A stretch of DNA of 64,000 bases, taken from contig PPHI01000001.1 of NCBI GenBank assembly GCA_002901265.1, forward strand, positions 434,001 through 498,000, written 5' to 3'. Under the pieces are notes generated by a model, which was not told where the DNA came from, did no database searches, and was given only the letters and a program-made list of their open reading frames with translations. Positions within the stretch are counted from its first letter, which is position 1. Every line of letters begins with the position of its first letter. Made by a program: the position numbers and the translations under genes. This document shows, piece after piece, positions 1-8,587 of this stretch. This DNA comes from Rhodopirellula baltica (GTDB lineage: Bacteria > Planctomycetota > Planctomycetia > Pirellulales > Pirellulaceae).

Positions 1-306
1 GCCGAAACCAAAGCGATCAAACGCGTTTTTGGTGATCACGCCTATAAAACAACCGTCAGTAGCACGAAGAGTTCGATCGGTCACTCGCTGGGAGCCAGCG
101 GTGGTATCGAAGCAGTGATCTTGTGCAAGACACTGGAGACCCAGGTGATCGCACCGACGATCAATTTGGACAACCAAGACCCCGAGTGCGACTTAGACTA
201 CACGCCAAACGAAGCGGTTTCGAAACCGGTCAAGGTTGCGATGAGCAACAGCTTCGGATTCGGCGGCCACAACGCTTGCATCGTTGTTGGACAGTACGAG
301 GGCTAG
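1..306 (+). CDS. fabF: 3-oxoacyl-ACP synthase II (FabF), C-terminal fragment
   Basis: The window opens inside this gene, so only about 101 C-terminal codons are present, reading in frame from base 1 to the TAG at 304-306. FabF elongates fatty acids in the cytoplasm by condensing malonyl-ACP with acyl-ACP. The fragment shows the [15 protein letters not shown] stretch, which carries the second catalytic histidine of the Cys-His-His condensing-enzyme site, and the conserved C-terminal glycine loop [10 protein letters not shown]. The active cysteine and first histidine lie outside the window. A strong hairpin terminator follows. FabF and other KAS I/II-type enzymes, including polyketide or long-chain variants, share these motifs, so the exact subfamily is less certain than the fold. 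Confidence 0.85.
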   Translation, partial: AETKAIKRVFGDHAYKTTVSSTKSSIGHSLGASGGIEAVILCKTLETQVIAPTINLDNQDPECDLDYTPNEAVSKPVKVAMSNSFGFGGHNACIVVGQYEG

Positions 307-354
307 ACCGTCACAGCTGTTGAGAGCGTCGCAATCGCGGCGTTGACAAAGATT

Positions 355-394
355 AAAAAACGTCCGGGTGGTGATTCCACACGGACGTTTTTTA
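355..394. terminator. Bidirectional rho-independent terminator
   Basis: ACGTCCG (360-366) pairs with CGGACGT (382-388). The stem is flanked by a run of A on the left (355-360) and a run of T on the right (388-393), so it can end transcripts on both strands. It sits between convergent genes, fabF and the CsrA-receiver gene. Confidence 0.8.
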
Positions 395-415
395 ATGGAC
401 GCGGAATAGGGTCAA

Positions 416-1189
416 TTAGTTGCTGACTGCTCGCACGCGTGATTCGATCGCATCGATCAGGCATTCCGGATTGAGCGGTTTGCAGAACCAATGGTCGGCC
501 CCACCGCTGCCGATGCTGAGGTCGCTGGAATCGGGCGTGGTGCCACTGACCACGAAAATGGCACTCGAGTCGAAGCAGTGGTTTTGGCGAATGGTTCGCA
601 CGGTTTCCGCGCCGTCGCACACTGGCATGAGCATGTCGACCAGGATGATATTTGGCGGCGAGGTGGTGGACATGTTCTCGATTGCGGAAAGGCCGTCTTG
701 GTAACCGTCGACCCGGTAGCCTTTTAATCGCAGCAGTCCTGCGAGTAGTTCGCGCTCATTGCGGTCATCTTCAACCAGCGCGATTTTGACATTGGGCGTT
801 GGCGATTTCGCTTGCTGGCGTTTTAGCCATTGGCTTTCGTTCAAACGCGAGAGGGCGTCATCAACGTCTTGGAAAATGCTTTCTGCTTCGCGGATTTGCC
901 CTGCCGCAAGCAGCTCACGGTAGAGGTGCATTCCAACGCTGATCTGCTGGAGATCGTTGCGGATCGCATGGCGTGCTTCGGGAGGAAGGCATCGCAACGG
1001 CGATCGTTCGAGTAGGGAGGTGAATTCGAGTGATTCGTCCGGCCGCAATTCGCCGCGAACGATTGAGATGTCTTTCGGCGCGTCGATTCCGATTCGTGCC
1101 TGCCCAGCGCGGACTTTCAAAAAGTGGACGCTAATGCCCACTTCCGGAAACGTCACTAGGTCATCGGTCCTTCGTGTCAGTACTAGCAT
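416..1189 (-). CDS. CsrA domain fused to a DHp-like helical domain and a response-regulator receiver domain
   Basis: A 257-residue protein. Residues 1-50 read as a CsrA/RsmA RNA-binding domain: MLVLTRR start, RIGIDAPKDISIVRGEL, with Arg45 at the position of the RNA-contacting arginine of CsrA. Residues 65-120 are helical and contain RHAIRNDLQQI, an H-x-x-x-N pattern (His74) like dimerisation/phosphotransfer helices of histidine kinases. Residues 134-257 are a receiver domain with acidic residues 140-142, phospho-acceptor Asp185 (IILVDMLMP), Ser215 and Lys237. CsrA normally binds GGA motifs in mRNA leaders and blocks or stabilises translation. Here its activity may be set by phosphorylation (inference). 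The stop lies 226 bases inside fabF's convergent interval; the neighbouring minus-strand gene at 1510 is a CheB-CheR hybrid kinase, a candidate phosphodonor. A second fusion occurs at 7353-7913. Confidence 0.85.
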   Translation of the reverse strand: MLVLTRRTDDLVTFPEVGISVHFLKVRAGQARIGIDAPKDISIVRGELRPDESLEFTSLLERSPLRCLPPEARHAIRNDLQQISVGMHLYRELLAAGQIREAESIFQDVDDALSRLNESQWLKRQQAKSPTPNVKIALVEDDRNERELLAGLLRLKGYRVDGYQDGLSAIENMSTTSPPNIILVDMLMPVCDGAETVRTIRQNHCFDSSAIFVVSGTTPDSSDLSIGSGGADHWFCKPLNPECLIDAIESRVRAVSN

Positions 1190-1509
1190 AAATTTTTGCC
1201 CCGTCGCTCCTGTGATGGACTGGTCGCCCCCCAGAGTGCGGAAAAGTAAGTAATTTCAACATACGAATTGCAACTAGGCAGTCAACAGAAAAATACCACT
1301 TTTGGTTTCGATTTGTGGGATTATTTCTTACACCAGCAATTCGATGCCAGTTGTTCAGTAGTGCTTCCACCGCTGAACTATCATCGTAAACACTCCATTG
1401 CAGGCCCTGTGCACCTTGTTTTTGACAAACACGCACGATTGGCGGAGGGCTGACATCGATCCTTCGCGAGGGCGAAGTGGGCGTCGCAAGAGGCAAGCAA
1501 ATTAGCTGG
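1190..1509. other. Intergenic, promoter side of the CsrA-receiver gene
   Basis: 320 bases between two minus-strand genes. It should contain the 3' end of the hybrid-kinase transcript and the leader of the CsrA-receiver gene. I see no RNA gene or convincing terminator. A minus-strand reading frame at 1161-1496 has no recognisable protein features and overlaps the CsrA start, so I do not call it. Confidence 0.5.
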
Positions 1510-4500
1510 TCAGTCGTCCAGTGCGGATGATTTGTTGCAGCATTTAGAGATCGCCTCGATCAGACGCTGCGGGTCGACTGGTTTGACGAGGTGCAGGTTG
1601 AAGCCGGCTGCTTCGGCTTGCAGGCGATCTTCCTCTCGGCCGTAGCCGGTGACCGCAATCATTGCGAGGTTGTGGTGTCGGTTGTCGGAACGGACGAGTT
1701 TCGCGAACTCGTATCCGTCAACATCGGGCAGCCCGATATCGACGACCGCGACATCGGGTTCTTCACGGTCGACTTCACGAAGCCCCGAGCGACCGTTCGC
1801 CGCAGTGATGACTTGGAAGCCTTTTAGTTGCAGCGACCGGGCCAACATGCGTCGAATGCCATCGTTGTCTTCGACCAGCAACACACGGATACCTGCGACA
1901 AAGTCACCCCGCGGTTCGATTTGCGTTTGTGGGCGTTCATCGGTCAGTGGTAGCCGCAGTACAAACTCGCTTCCACGGTTTGGCCCTGGGCTATGGGCTT
2001 CGACCGAGCCGCCGTGCGCATCGATGATCGCTTTGACGATCGGCAGGCCCAATCCCATCCCGCCTTGTGTGCGATCCATCGCTTGTTCGGATTGAACGAA
2101 CGGTTCAAAGATCGATGGAAGCAAACTTGCGGAGATTCCTTCGCCTTCATCTCGAACCGTGATCACCGCTTGGTCACCGTCACGTCCAACGCTAAACCAG
2201 ATGGAACGGCGTGATGGGCTGTACTTGCTGGCGTTTACAAGCAAGTTGATTTGGGCCTGTTGTAGCCGTCCAGCGTCGGCGAGGACATAGATCGGCTCGT
2301 CATCGACCTGGATGTTGAGTGTTTGATTTGATCGATCGAATCGATGCTGGACACAATCGAGCACCGGTCCGGTCAGCTTCGTAACGTCAAGTGGACGCTG
2401 GCGGATGTTGAGTTTTCCATTAGTGAATCGGGCAACATCCAGCAAGTCATCCAGCAAGAGCGCGATGTGCTGTAGCTGAGCCTCCATCACCTCGCGTGCT
2501 TCGGTCGTGCTTTCACTGTCGAGGTGCGGTTCTTTTAGCAAGCTGCACGCGTTCAAGATCGCCGCAAAGGGATTACGCAGTTCGTGTGAAAGCGTGGCGA
2601 GAAACTGGTCGCGTTGTTGAACGGCTCGGCGGATTTCGGATTCGGCGCGTCGTTGTTGGGTGATGTCTCGGGCAATAATCGAGGCGCCGTCGATATCGCC
2701 GATGTGGTTCTGGATTGGTGAGATCGTGAGTGAGACGTCGAATACGTCGCCGTTTTTACGGCAGCGAAGCGTTTCTGCACGATCGACGGATAGCCCATTG
2801 CGAATTCGCTGTAGGTAGCCGGACGCTTCTTCTAGACGTTCGTCTGGAACGAGCAGGGAATCACGTTTGCCGACCACTTCTTTATTGTCGTAACCGAACA
2901 GTCTCGTGGCACCACGGTTCCAGGTACGGATCTCGCCATCCAGGTTCACGCGGTAGATCGCATCGTCGGTGTGTTCGACGATTTCGCTCAGTTCCATCAG
3001 TCGAGCTTGAGCGACTTTAAGCGATGTGATATCGACGAGTGTCAGCACAATGCCGTCGATCCCGTTAGGAGCGACATAGGGGCGGATGCGCATCAGGTAC
3101 CAAGTGTCGTGCACGTCGTCGCGGACTTCGAATTCTTTCGGTTTGCCGTGGAGGATGACCGACTCGATGTCGCGATCAAGGGTGTCGTGTTTGATTCGGT
3201 GCGAGAAGTTGTCGAACCGACGTCCGACGTCTTGAGGAATGAGGTTGAAGATTGCCGCGGCGCCGGTGGTGAAGCGTCGAATGCCCAGTTCGCGGTCAAG
3301 AAATAGTTGGTGGACATCACTGCCGTTGAGCAAGTTATTGATGTCGTTTGTCAGTTCGGTTAACTCGGTGATCTTGCGTTGGTGTTCCGAGTTGACGGTG
3401 TAAAGCTCTTCGTTGACGCTGTGCAGTTCTTCGTTGGTGCTTTGTAGCTCCTCGTTGGAAGACACGAGTTCTTCGTTCGCCGATTGCAGTTCTTCGTTTG
3501 TCGTCTGCAACTCTTCGATCGAAGCTTGCAAACTTTCCTTGGTGAAGTCCAGCTCGCGACGCATCTCGTCGAGTTCGCGAGACTCGTTGGATGTCTCAAG
3601 TTCTTCCGCGAAGACGGGGCGCTGCGGGGCATCGTTCGATTCTTCGAGGCGGATGAGCCATTGATGCGTGGACTCATCAATTTGAATCGGCAGGACCGAA
3701 ATCGAGATCGGTGTGCTGCCTTGATCGGTTCGGTACTCGACGCCTTTGGCAACGACTTCCTTTCCGGAGCGTTCGGCTTGGCGTAACGCACGTCCCACGA
3801 CAGAGGCCAAGTCGGGCGGAAGTAGCGTAAGGACATCTTTGGTGGGGCGTCCGGAGCTGAATCGTAGAAAACGTCCGGCCTTGGAGAACGTGTGGAGTAT
3901 TTCGCGGTTGCCGTTGATCAAGATTGACGGCGGGATGAACTGTTCCAGCAGGCTGTCGTAGGTCTTGAGCATCGACCGCGCGTTGGCAAAGCCCGCGAAG
4001 TCATCGCCCGTGTTTAAGCTTCGGCGTTCGGCCGGAATCGCTGGTGTAAAGTCAAACGATTTGCTGGGGTACCGATCGCGACACTTTGAGTAAACGTTTG
4101 AGTGCTCGTCGACGACGCGATAGACGTCTTGCAAGTCGCCAATCGATTCATTGGTGCCAAGACACAGGAACCCTTCGCGTTTCAATCCGAAGTGGAACAG
4201 GCCAAGGATTTTCCGCTGTGCCGCCGGCGTTAAATAAACCAGCAAGTTGCGGCAGGAAATAAAGTCCAGCTTGGTAAATGGCGCGTCACGCAAAATGTTG
4301 TGCGGCGAAAATACAACCATCTTTCGCAGCAGCGGTGACACTTGATAGCTGCCGTTACGACGGATGAAAAAACGCTGCACGCGTTCCGGTGACATCCCGC
4401 CGAGCGATTCTTCTGAGTAGATCCCTTGGCTGGCGGCTGCCAATGATTTTTCGTGAACATCGGACGCGAAGATGCGAACGTCGCGATTGATTCCCAGTGT

Positions 4501-5484
4501 TTCGAGGTGTTCGGCAATCAGAATCGCCAGCGTGTAAGCTTCCTCGCCAGTGCCACAGCCGGCGATCCAGGCGCGCAGTTCTTGCTGGCCTTCAAGACGA
4601 CTTGTCATTCGCGGGACAACGTTGGCCTTCAAGTAATCGAAGACTTCAGGGTCGCGAAAAAACGGTGAACGGCCAACAAGCAAATCTTGGTAAAGCGACT
4701 CCAACTCGCTGGTCGAGTCGCGACAGAGCCTGGCATACGAAGTTAAGTCATTTTGAGAGGTCGCTTCGATACGATGCAGAACTCGTCGTTTCAGCATCGA
4801 CGTTCTGTAGTTCGCAAAGTTCAACCCATATTTCAGCGTGAGTTGTTCCAGGATCGCTGCCAAGGGTTCATCGCTAACCTGAAATTCGTCTGCGATCGCC
4901 GCGGGCAGTTCTTCGGTTGAGTTGATGAGCTTGTTGAGTGCGGGCGCGATTCGGTTGGCAGGTAATTCCAGGTCGACCACTCCCGTTGCGATTGCACTGC
5001 TGGGCATCCCGTCAAAGCTTGGGTTACTTTGGGCGATCACACGACCACCGCATTGATGGATCTCGCGAATCCCGCGTGACCCGTCCGAACCGGTGCCCGA
5101 TAAGATGACGGCAATTGCACGCGAACCAACGTCTTGTGCAAGGGATCGCAAAAAATAGTCGATCGGAAAACTTAGCTGTTCGCCTTCTGCACGATCGGTT
5201 AGTCGAAGTTTGCCATCACTGACGATGGCCTCCTTTCGGGCGGGCATTAGGTACACGTGACGTGGTAGGACCCGCATGCCGTCTTCGATCACATGCACTG
5301 GCAGTTGCGTTTTGCGTGATAGCAACTGGTCCATCACGCTCTTGAAATCCGGTGAGAGGTGTTGGATGACCACATAAGCCATCGGCGCGTGAGGATCTGC
5401 GGCGAGGAAGAAGTCCTCCAACGCTGACAATCCCCCTGCGGAGGCGCCAATTCCTACGATAAAACACTCACCGGTTTCTGGCAT
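1510..5484 (-). CDS. CheB-CheR-PAS-PAS-histidine kinase-receiver hybrid sensor protein
   Basis: A 1324-residue cytoplasmic multidomain protein without obvious membrane segments. Order: CheB methylesterase-like domain (about 5-190) with Ser15 in GIGASAGG, His42 in QHLSPDF and Asp134 in SGTGSDG, so the catalytic triad is complete; CheR methyltransferase-like domain (about 205-470) with the SAM loop [14 protein letters not shown]; a long EEL/NEEL heptad coiled coil (about 640-725); two PAS domains (about 735-840 and 850-970); HisKA with the phospho-histidine in LSHELRNP; an HATPase domain with [11 protein letters not shown]; and a C-terminal receiver with [11 protein letters not shown]. CheB-CheR fusions of this kind are common outside chemotaxis operons and sense unknown signals. 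The ATPase and receiver suggest an internal phosphorelay. It lies upstream of the CsrA-receiver gene on the same strand, which makes a functional link plausible but unproven. Confidence 0.93.
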   Translation of the reverse strand: MPETGECFIVGIGASAGGLSALEDFFLAADPHAPMAYVVIQHLSPDFKSVMDQLLSRKTQLPVHVIEDGMRVLPRHVYLMPARKEAIVSDGKLRLTDRAEGEQLSFPIDYFLRSLAQDVGSRAIAVILSGTGSDGSRGIREIHQCGGRVIAQSNPSFDGMPSSAIATGVVDLELPANRIAPALNKLINSTEELPAAIADEFQVSDEPLAAILEQLTLKYGLNFANYRTSMLKRRVLHRIEATSQNDLTSYARLCRDSTSELESLYQDLLVGRSPFFRDPEVFDYLKANVVPRMTSRLEGQQELRAWIAGCGTGEEAYTLAILIAEHLETLGINRDVRIFASDVHEKSLAAASQGIYSEESLGGMSPERVQRFFIRRNGSYQVSPLLRKMVVFSPHNILRDAPFTKLDFISCRNLLVYLTPAAQRKILGLFHFGLKREGFLCLGTNESIGDLQDVYRVVDEHSNVYSKCRDRYPSKSFDFTPAIPAERRSLNTGDDFAGFANARSMLKTYDSLLEQFIPPSILINGNREILHTFSKAGRFLRFSSGRPTKDVLTLLPPDLASVVGRALRQAERSGKEVVAKGVEYRTDQGSTPISISVLPIQIDESTHQWLIRLEESNDAPQRPVFAEELETSNESRELDEMRRELDFTKESLQASIEELQTTNEELQSANEELVSSNEELQSTNEELHSVNEELYTVNSEHQRKITELTELTNDINNLLNGSDVHQLFLDRELGIRRFTTGAAAIFNLIPQDVGRRFDNFSHRIKHDTLDRDIESVILHGKPKEFEVRDDVHDTWYLMRIRPYVAPNGIDGIVLTLVDITSLKVAQARLMELSEIVEHTDDAIYRVNLDGEIRTWNRGATRLFGYDNKEVVGKRDSLLVPDERLEEASGYLQRIRNGLSVDRAETLRCRKNGDVFDVSLTISPIQNHIGDIDGASIIARDITQQRRAESEIRRAVQQRDQFLATLSHELRNPFAAILNACSLLKEPHLDSESTTEAREVMEAQLQHIALLLDDLLDVARFTNGKLNIRQRPLDVTKLTGPVLDCVQHRFDRSNQTLNIQVDDEPIYVLADAGRLQQAQINLLVNASKYSPSRRSIWFSVGRDGDQAVITVRDEGEGISASLLPSIFEPFVQSEQAMDRTQGGMGLGLPIVKAIIDAHGGSVEAHSPGPNRGSEFVLRLPLTDERPQTQIEPRGDFVAGIRVLLVEDNDGIRRMLARSLQLKGFQVITAANGRSGLREVDREEPDVAVVDIGLPDVDGYEFAKLVRSDNRHHNLAMIAVTGYGREEDRLQAEAAGFNLHLVKPVDPQRLIEAISKCCNKSSALDD

Positions 5485-5643
5485 GCTCGAACGCCCCTTT
5501 GGAATCGAAGAATTCGATCACCTAAGCAAAAGAAATTAGGTTTGGGGCTGAAAATTGGGTAAAAAACACCATCGAACCTGACCCCGCGAGCGAAATGCTA
5601 CCACGATTTCGCAGCCGTGCACAACTTCTGGAGCTCCTGAGAA

Positions 5644-5659
5644 ATCAACTTCAGTTGAT
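5644..5659. promoter_or_regulatory. Short perfect palindrome in a divergent promoter region
   Basis: ATCAACT (5644-5650) and AGTTGAT (5653-5659) form a perfect inverted repeat with a two-base spacer. It lies in the 287-base divergent interval between the CheB-CheR hybrid kinase (minus) and the small protein gene at 5772 (plus). It could be an operator for a dimeric regulator such as the nearby NarL-type protein, but no second copy was noticed, so this is weak. Confidence 0.25.
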
Positions 5660-5771
5660 TGGTTTCCCTTCGTTCTGGCAGGGGGTGCCAATTGAACCGA
5701 GTTCACTCTGATCGCAATGCGCTGTAGAATCGCTGGCGTTGGGGCGCCCGATTGGAGATTGTTGGAGGACG

Positions 5772-5993
5772 ATGACAGACAACAACCAGGAATCTAGTGA
5801 GCGTGGGATCTGGCTGACGAGTGATCAAGTGCATGAACTTCGCGACCATATCCAGGCGTTGAAGGTCGGGCATTCACTGATCACGAAACCCGAACGGCTA
5901 GAACCAGGCGAACTGCGTGAGATTTGCGTCCAGATGGGCGAAGCAATCGCCGAATTGGCAAATAGTCCGCTATTTGGTCCACCCGAAGCGTAA
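5772..5993 (+). CDS. Small hypothetical protein (73 aa)
   Basis: Starts at the ATG at 5772, which has a clear ribosome-binding site (TTGGAGG) just upstream; an in-frame ATG at 5739 has none and would only add a poor N-terminus. The product is a soluble, acidic, helical protein (MTDNNQESSERGIWLTS at the start) with no membrane segment and no domain I recognise. It is transcribed away from the CheB-CheR hybrid kinase and toward the NarL-type regulator, 237 bases further on, so it may be co-transcribed with that regulator. The helix-rich middle (HELRDHIQALKVGHSL) would fit a small partner or adaptor protein, but that is a guess. Confidence 0.6.
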   Translation: MTDNNQESSERGIWLTSDQVHELRDHIQALKVGHSLITKPERLEPGELREICVQMGEAIAELANSPLFGPPEA

Positions 5994-6026
5994 TCGCGAC
6001 GCCGGGGATCTCTAGAATTTTAAAAA

Positions 6027-6150
6027 GCCTCCACAGGCGGGGCAACAAGCCTGTGGAGGCGAAAACAGTTGACGGTGAAGCTGGGGCAGTGCTCCCGCAA
6101 CTGTTTATTCGGGTGTATCGTTGAAATCCAAGCCGCGAAGAGCAGCATTG
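6027..6150 (+). promoter_or_regulatory. Candidate cobalamin-riboswitch-like leader RNA
   Basis: The 237-base leader of the NarL-type regulator is strongly structured. A 12-bp perfect hairpin (6027-6038 with 6049-6060) is followed by GGTGAAG and then by CTCCCGCAACTGT, which closely matches the highly conserved GGTG...CCCGCAACTGT core of cobalamin riboswitches. CAGTTG before the core can pair with CAACTG at its end. Downstream, AGCCGCGAAGAGCAGC (about 6130-6146) resembles a diverged B12-box stem-loop. The canonical AGGGAA segment is missing, so this could be a variant class or a chance resemblance. Further on, TCTCCC (6161-6166) can pair with GGGAGA (6189-6194), while TGGG (6188-6191) can pair with CCCA (6207-6210) just before nine T, an arrangement that could act as alternative structures. 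The 12-bp hairpin followed on the minus strand by T-rich sequence could instead be a terminator. Confidence 0.38.
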
Positions 6151-6230
6151 CGGGGGGGATTCTCCCGGCTATTTGGTTTTCAGTATGTGGGAGAGTTACC
6201 GCATGACCCATTTTTTTTTGACATAGCAGC

Positions 6231-6884
6231 ATGTCCAAAATTCGCTTCTTGGTTCTCGACGATCATCATTTGATTCGCTTGGGAATTCGTGCCGCGATCA
6301 GCCAACACGAAGACTGGGAAATCGTCGCAACGGTCGGATCCTTAGCGGAAGGGATGCGTGCCTTGGAGGACGTCGAGTTCGAATTTGCGATCGTCGACTT
6401 AGGTCTTCCCGATGGCAGCGGGCTCGAGTTCATTGCCCGCGCCCGACAGGTCCGCCCCGATCTGAAAATGTTGGTTTCGTCGATGCGAGACGCGCATCTG
6501 TTTGCAAGCCGGTGCATTTCGCATGGGGCGCACGGCTATATCGCAAAGCAGGAGTCGGATGTGAATATCGACTTAGCGATTCAGACCATTTTGGATGGCG
6601 GGGTCTACGTTTCGAAGAGTGTTTCGATCGATGACGCGCTCGGCAATTCGACAGGCGGGACGACGTTGTTCCAAGAGGTGTCAACGCTGTCCAAACGCGA
6701 GTTGTCTGTTTTCGAATTGATCGGCCAGGGCTGTTCAACGAAGTTGATCGCCGAACAGATGGGCGTCAAGACGAAGACGGTTGATTCCTATCGCGAACGG
6801 ATCAAGAACAAGCTGGAGATCACATCAACTTCAGAATTGTTGCACTACGCGACTCGCTGGGTCGTTTCGCTAGAAGAGAACTAG
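6231..6884 (+). CDS. NarL/FixJ-type response regulator (receiver plus LuxR-type HTH)
   Basis: A 217-residue DNA-binding response regulator. The receiver domain (about 4-120) has acidic pair residues in VLDDHH, the phospho-acceptor Asp in AIVDLGLPDGSG, and the conserved Lys near IAKQ. The LuxR/GerE helix-turn-helix (about 150-210) shows LSKRELSVFELIGQGCSTKLIA and the recognition helix region VKTKTVDSYRERIKNKL. It should bind promoter DNA as a dimer after phosphorylation. The ATG at 6231 follows a T9 run and has no good Shine-Dalgarno sequence, which fits the idea of a structured, regulated leader. Its position between the hybrid kinase and the CsrA-receiver gene makes it a likely output of the same signalling island. 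Confidence 0.92.
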   Translation: MSKIRFLVLDDHHLIRLGIRAAISQHEDWEIVATVGSLAEGMRALEDVEFEFAIVDLGLPDGSGLEFIARARQVRPDLKMLVSSMRDAHLFASRCISHGAHGYIAKQESDVNIDLAIQTILDGGVYVSKSVSIDDALGNSTGGTTLFQEVSTLSKRELSVFELIGQGCSTKLIAEQMGVKTKTVDSYRERIKNKLEITSTSELLHYATRWVVSLEEN

Positions 6885-6885
6885 G

Positions 6886-6909
6886 TGTCCTTTTGGTCAG
6901 GACATTTTT
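6886..6909 (+). terminator. Rho-independent terminator of the NarL-type regulator gene
   Basis: TGTCC (6886-6890) pairs with GGACA (6900-6904), directly followed by five T. It begins two bases after the TAG stop codon. Confidence 0.6.
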
Positions 6910-6993
6910 CTTTGAGTTCTCGGGTAGCTCGAAGTTCTTGGCCGAGATGTGTTGCGGTTGCGTTTCTAGGAATGTTCTGGCCGGGCTTCGATC

Positions 6994-7076
6994 AAAAAAA
7001 CGTGTGGGTGGGACCTCGAACCGCAACGAGAATGGTTTCGTTGCGGCTGTTGCCCCGAGTTGATCCCACCCACACG
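6994..7076. repeat. Long hairpin repeat, copy 1
   Basis: A run of A (6994-7000) precedes a 13-bp perfect outer stem (7001-7013 with 7064-7076), a CTCG/CGAG pairing (7015-7018 with 7056-7059) and an inner stem (CGCAACGA 7022-7029 with TCGTTGCG 7038-7045). On the minus strand the stem ends in a T run, as in an intrinsic terminator, so it may stop transcription from the convergent CsrA-receiver gene. The second copy starts exactly 150 bases later. Confidence 0.75.
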
Positions 7077-7141
7077 CATGGAACGCAATTTCTTGATGTG
7101 GCTCGGAGTTGGGCAGTTTGTTTGCCGGCAGAACGTCGAGT

Positions 7142-7226
7142 AAAAAAAAACGCGTGGGCGGGACCTCGCGCTGCAACGAGAAGTGTTTCGTTGCCGCGGT
7201 TGCCCCGAGTCGATCCCACCCACGCG
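7142..7226. repeat. Long hairpin repeat, copy 2
   Basis: Nine A (7142-7150) precede an outer stem (7151-7163 with 7214-7226), a CTCG/CGAG pairing and an inner GCAACGA/TCGTTGC stem. Compared with copy 1, one outer T-A pair has become C-G on both sides, a compensatory change, while a second position is now a mismatch. This conserves the fold, not just the sequence. It is the nearest minus-strand hairpin-plus-T-run to the end of the CsrA-receiver gene at 7353, so it is a good candidate terminator. Confidence 0.75.
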
Positions 7227-7352
7227 CACAGACGGTGGTTCATCCATGCGTTGCTTGGATGAATGGAGCGAAACAGTGGCCGCAAACAGTGGCCGCGCTG
7301 GGCAGCGGTTCCAGGCAGTGGGTGTTTCCAGGCAATGCGTCTTGGCGAAATG

Positions 7353-7913
7353 TCAGGCCGGAGTCAGGTAGGCTTGCCGCTGAAGGTCATGGGCAAGTTT
7401 TTCCGGATTCAGGGGTTTGGGGTACCAAGCGTCGACTCCCATTGGCCCGATGGGCACATTCAATTCGTCGGGGTCGCATCCGCTGACCGCAAGGACTTTG
7501 ATGTGCTGAGTGACGGGCGAGGAGCGGAGTTTGTGAATCGTCCACGCGCCATCGAACTCGGGCATGATCATGTCCAGCAGGATGACATCGGGAGTGGCGC
7601 CAGCGAGGAGTCGCTCCATGGCTGCAGCACCGCTTTCGGCGGTTTCCACATCCATCTTTTTCAGACGCAGGTAGCCGGCAAGCAGCTTCATCTCGTTCCA
7701 GTTGTCGTCAATGATCATGACTTTCTTGGCAACGGCAGGCTCGGTCGCTGGGGATGCGTCGCCGCATTCGAGTTCGCCGCGAAGCACGGGGATCTCCGGT
7801 GGCGCTTTGATCCCAACGCGAACCTTTGATGGTCCTGGTCGCAATATGCGGACTTCGATTCCGGTGCCAGGGAAGCAAATGGATTCGTCGTTCTTCCGGG
7901 AAATAACGAGCAT
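7353..7913 (-). CDS. CsrA domain fused to a response-regulator receiver domain (second copy)
   Basis: A 186-residue protein. Residues 1-50 are CsrA-like (MLVISRK, VRVGIKAPPEIPVLRGEL) with Arg45 at the RNA-binding position. A short linker (51-62, proline/alanine rich) leads directly to a receiver domain (63-186): Asp69-Asp70 acidic pair, phospho-acceptor Asp114 (VILLDMIMP), Ser144 and Lys166 in the KPLNPEKL stretch. Unlike the copy at 416-1189 it has no helical DHp-like segment. The start ATG is preceded by AGGAGG at good spacing. The two proteins share the C-terminal motif KPLNPE and are clearly paralogues, probably from duplication within the island. Predicted role (inference): phosphorylation-controlled binding of target mRNAs, with one of the CheB-CheR kinases as donor. 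Confidence 0.85.
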   Translation of the reverse strand: MLVISRKNDESICFPGTGIEVRILRPGPSKVRVGIKAPPEIPVLRGELECGDASPATEPAVAKKVMIIDDNWNEMKLLAGYLRLKKMDVETAESGAAAMERLLAGATPDVILLDMIMPEFDGAWTIHKLRSSPVTQHIKVLAVSGCDPDELNVPIGPMGVDAWYPKPLNPEKLAHDLQRQAYLTPA

Positions 7914-8587
7914 GGCGATTCCTCCTCACGCCTGTCGCATCATCACGCCGACGGATGGCAACACGCCGGCAATCATCTGATGCTGTAATGGATGTCACTG
8001 CCCCAATGACAACATTGGTGGGCACATAGGTACCTTGGAAGCTGCTGCGTGACATCCAGTCGCCGAAAGAGTCGGCAAGAATCAACTTCTTCGCAGAACT
8101 TGCTAATGAGTGACTATAGGGCTGGTGCCCCCCGGTTGCAAGGTTAATCTGACAGAAAATCAGAGGGGTATATGTTATTGTCAAACCACGCCGAAAGTTG
8201 TCGTGTTAAGACAGGTTTGGTCGTTGCGCATGCACGGCAGAGGTTTAGGGTTAATGCCTTTCGACGCGCATCGAGGCATGGCTTGCGAAGTGCGAAACAA
8301 GTGGGCTGATCGCGAAGCAGGACTGGGTATTCACAGCACGTTTATTGGAAAAGTCGGAGCGAAACGATTTCGTTTTTGCAGAAGTAAATTCGCATCGCCG
8401 CCGTGAAATGGTCGAGACGTATTGCATGCCCTCTGGTCTTGAGTCACCTTTGCCATCACTCGCCTCGATTAAATGGAGTCGGCTGGTGACAGGCCGCACG
8501 TCTGGGGTCTCTAATGGTTGATCGATGCGTCTTCGCGTCGCCCTGAATTGACGACAAACTTTACAACATCGCTGAAATATCAATTCA
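7914..8587. other. Intergenic region between divergent CsrA-receiver and CheB-CheR genes
   Basis: 674 bases with the divergent leaders of the CsrA-receiver gene (minus) and the frameshifted CheB-CheR kinase gene (plus). The AGGAGG of the minus-strand gene lies at 7921-7926. A plus-strand frame at 8110-8406 has atypical composition and no recognised features. I see no RNA gene or repeat. Confidence 0.5.

Noticed and set aside
1161-1496. 111-residue minus-strand frame upstream of the CsrA-receiver gene
   Set aside because: Overlaps the CsrA start in another frame, has a proline/arginine-rich composition typical of shadows, and matches nothing.
6020-6238. 72-residue minus-strand frame across the leader of the NarL-type regulator
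   Set aside because: It lies over a strong hairpin and riboswitch-like structure, with no start signal or recognisable protein features.
8110-8406. 98-residue plus-strand frame upstream of CheB-CheR kinase
   Set aside because: No ribosome-binding site, no family resemblance, and composition unlike the surrounding genes.
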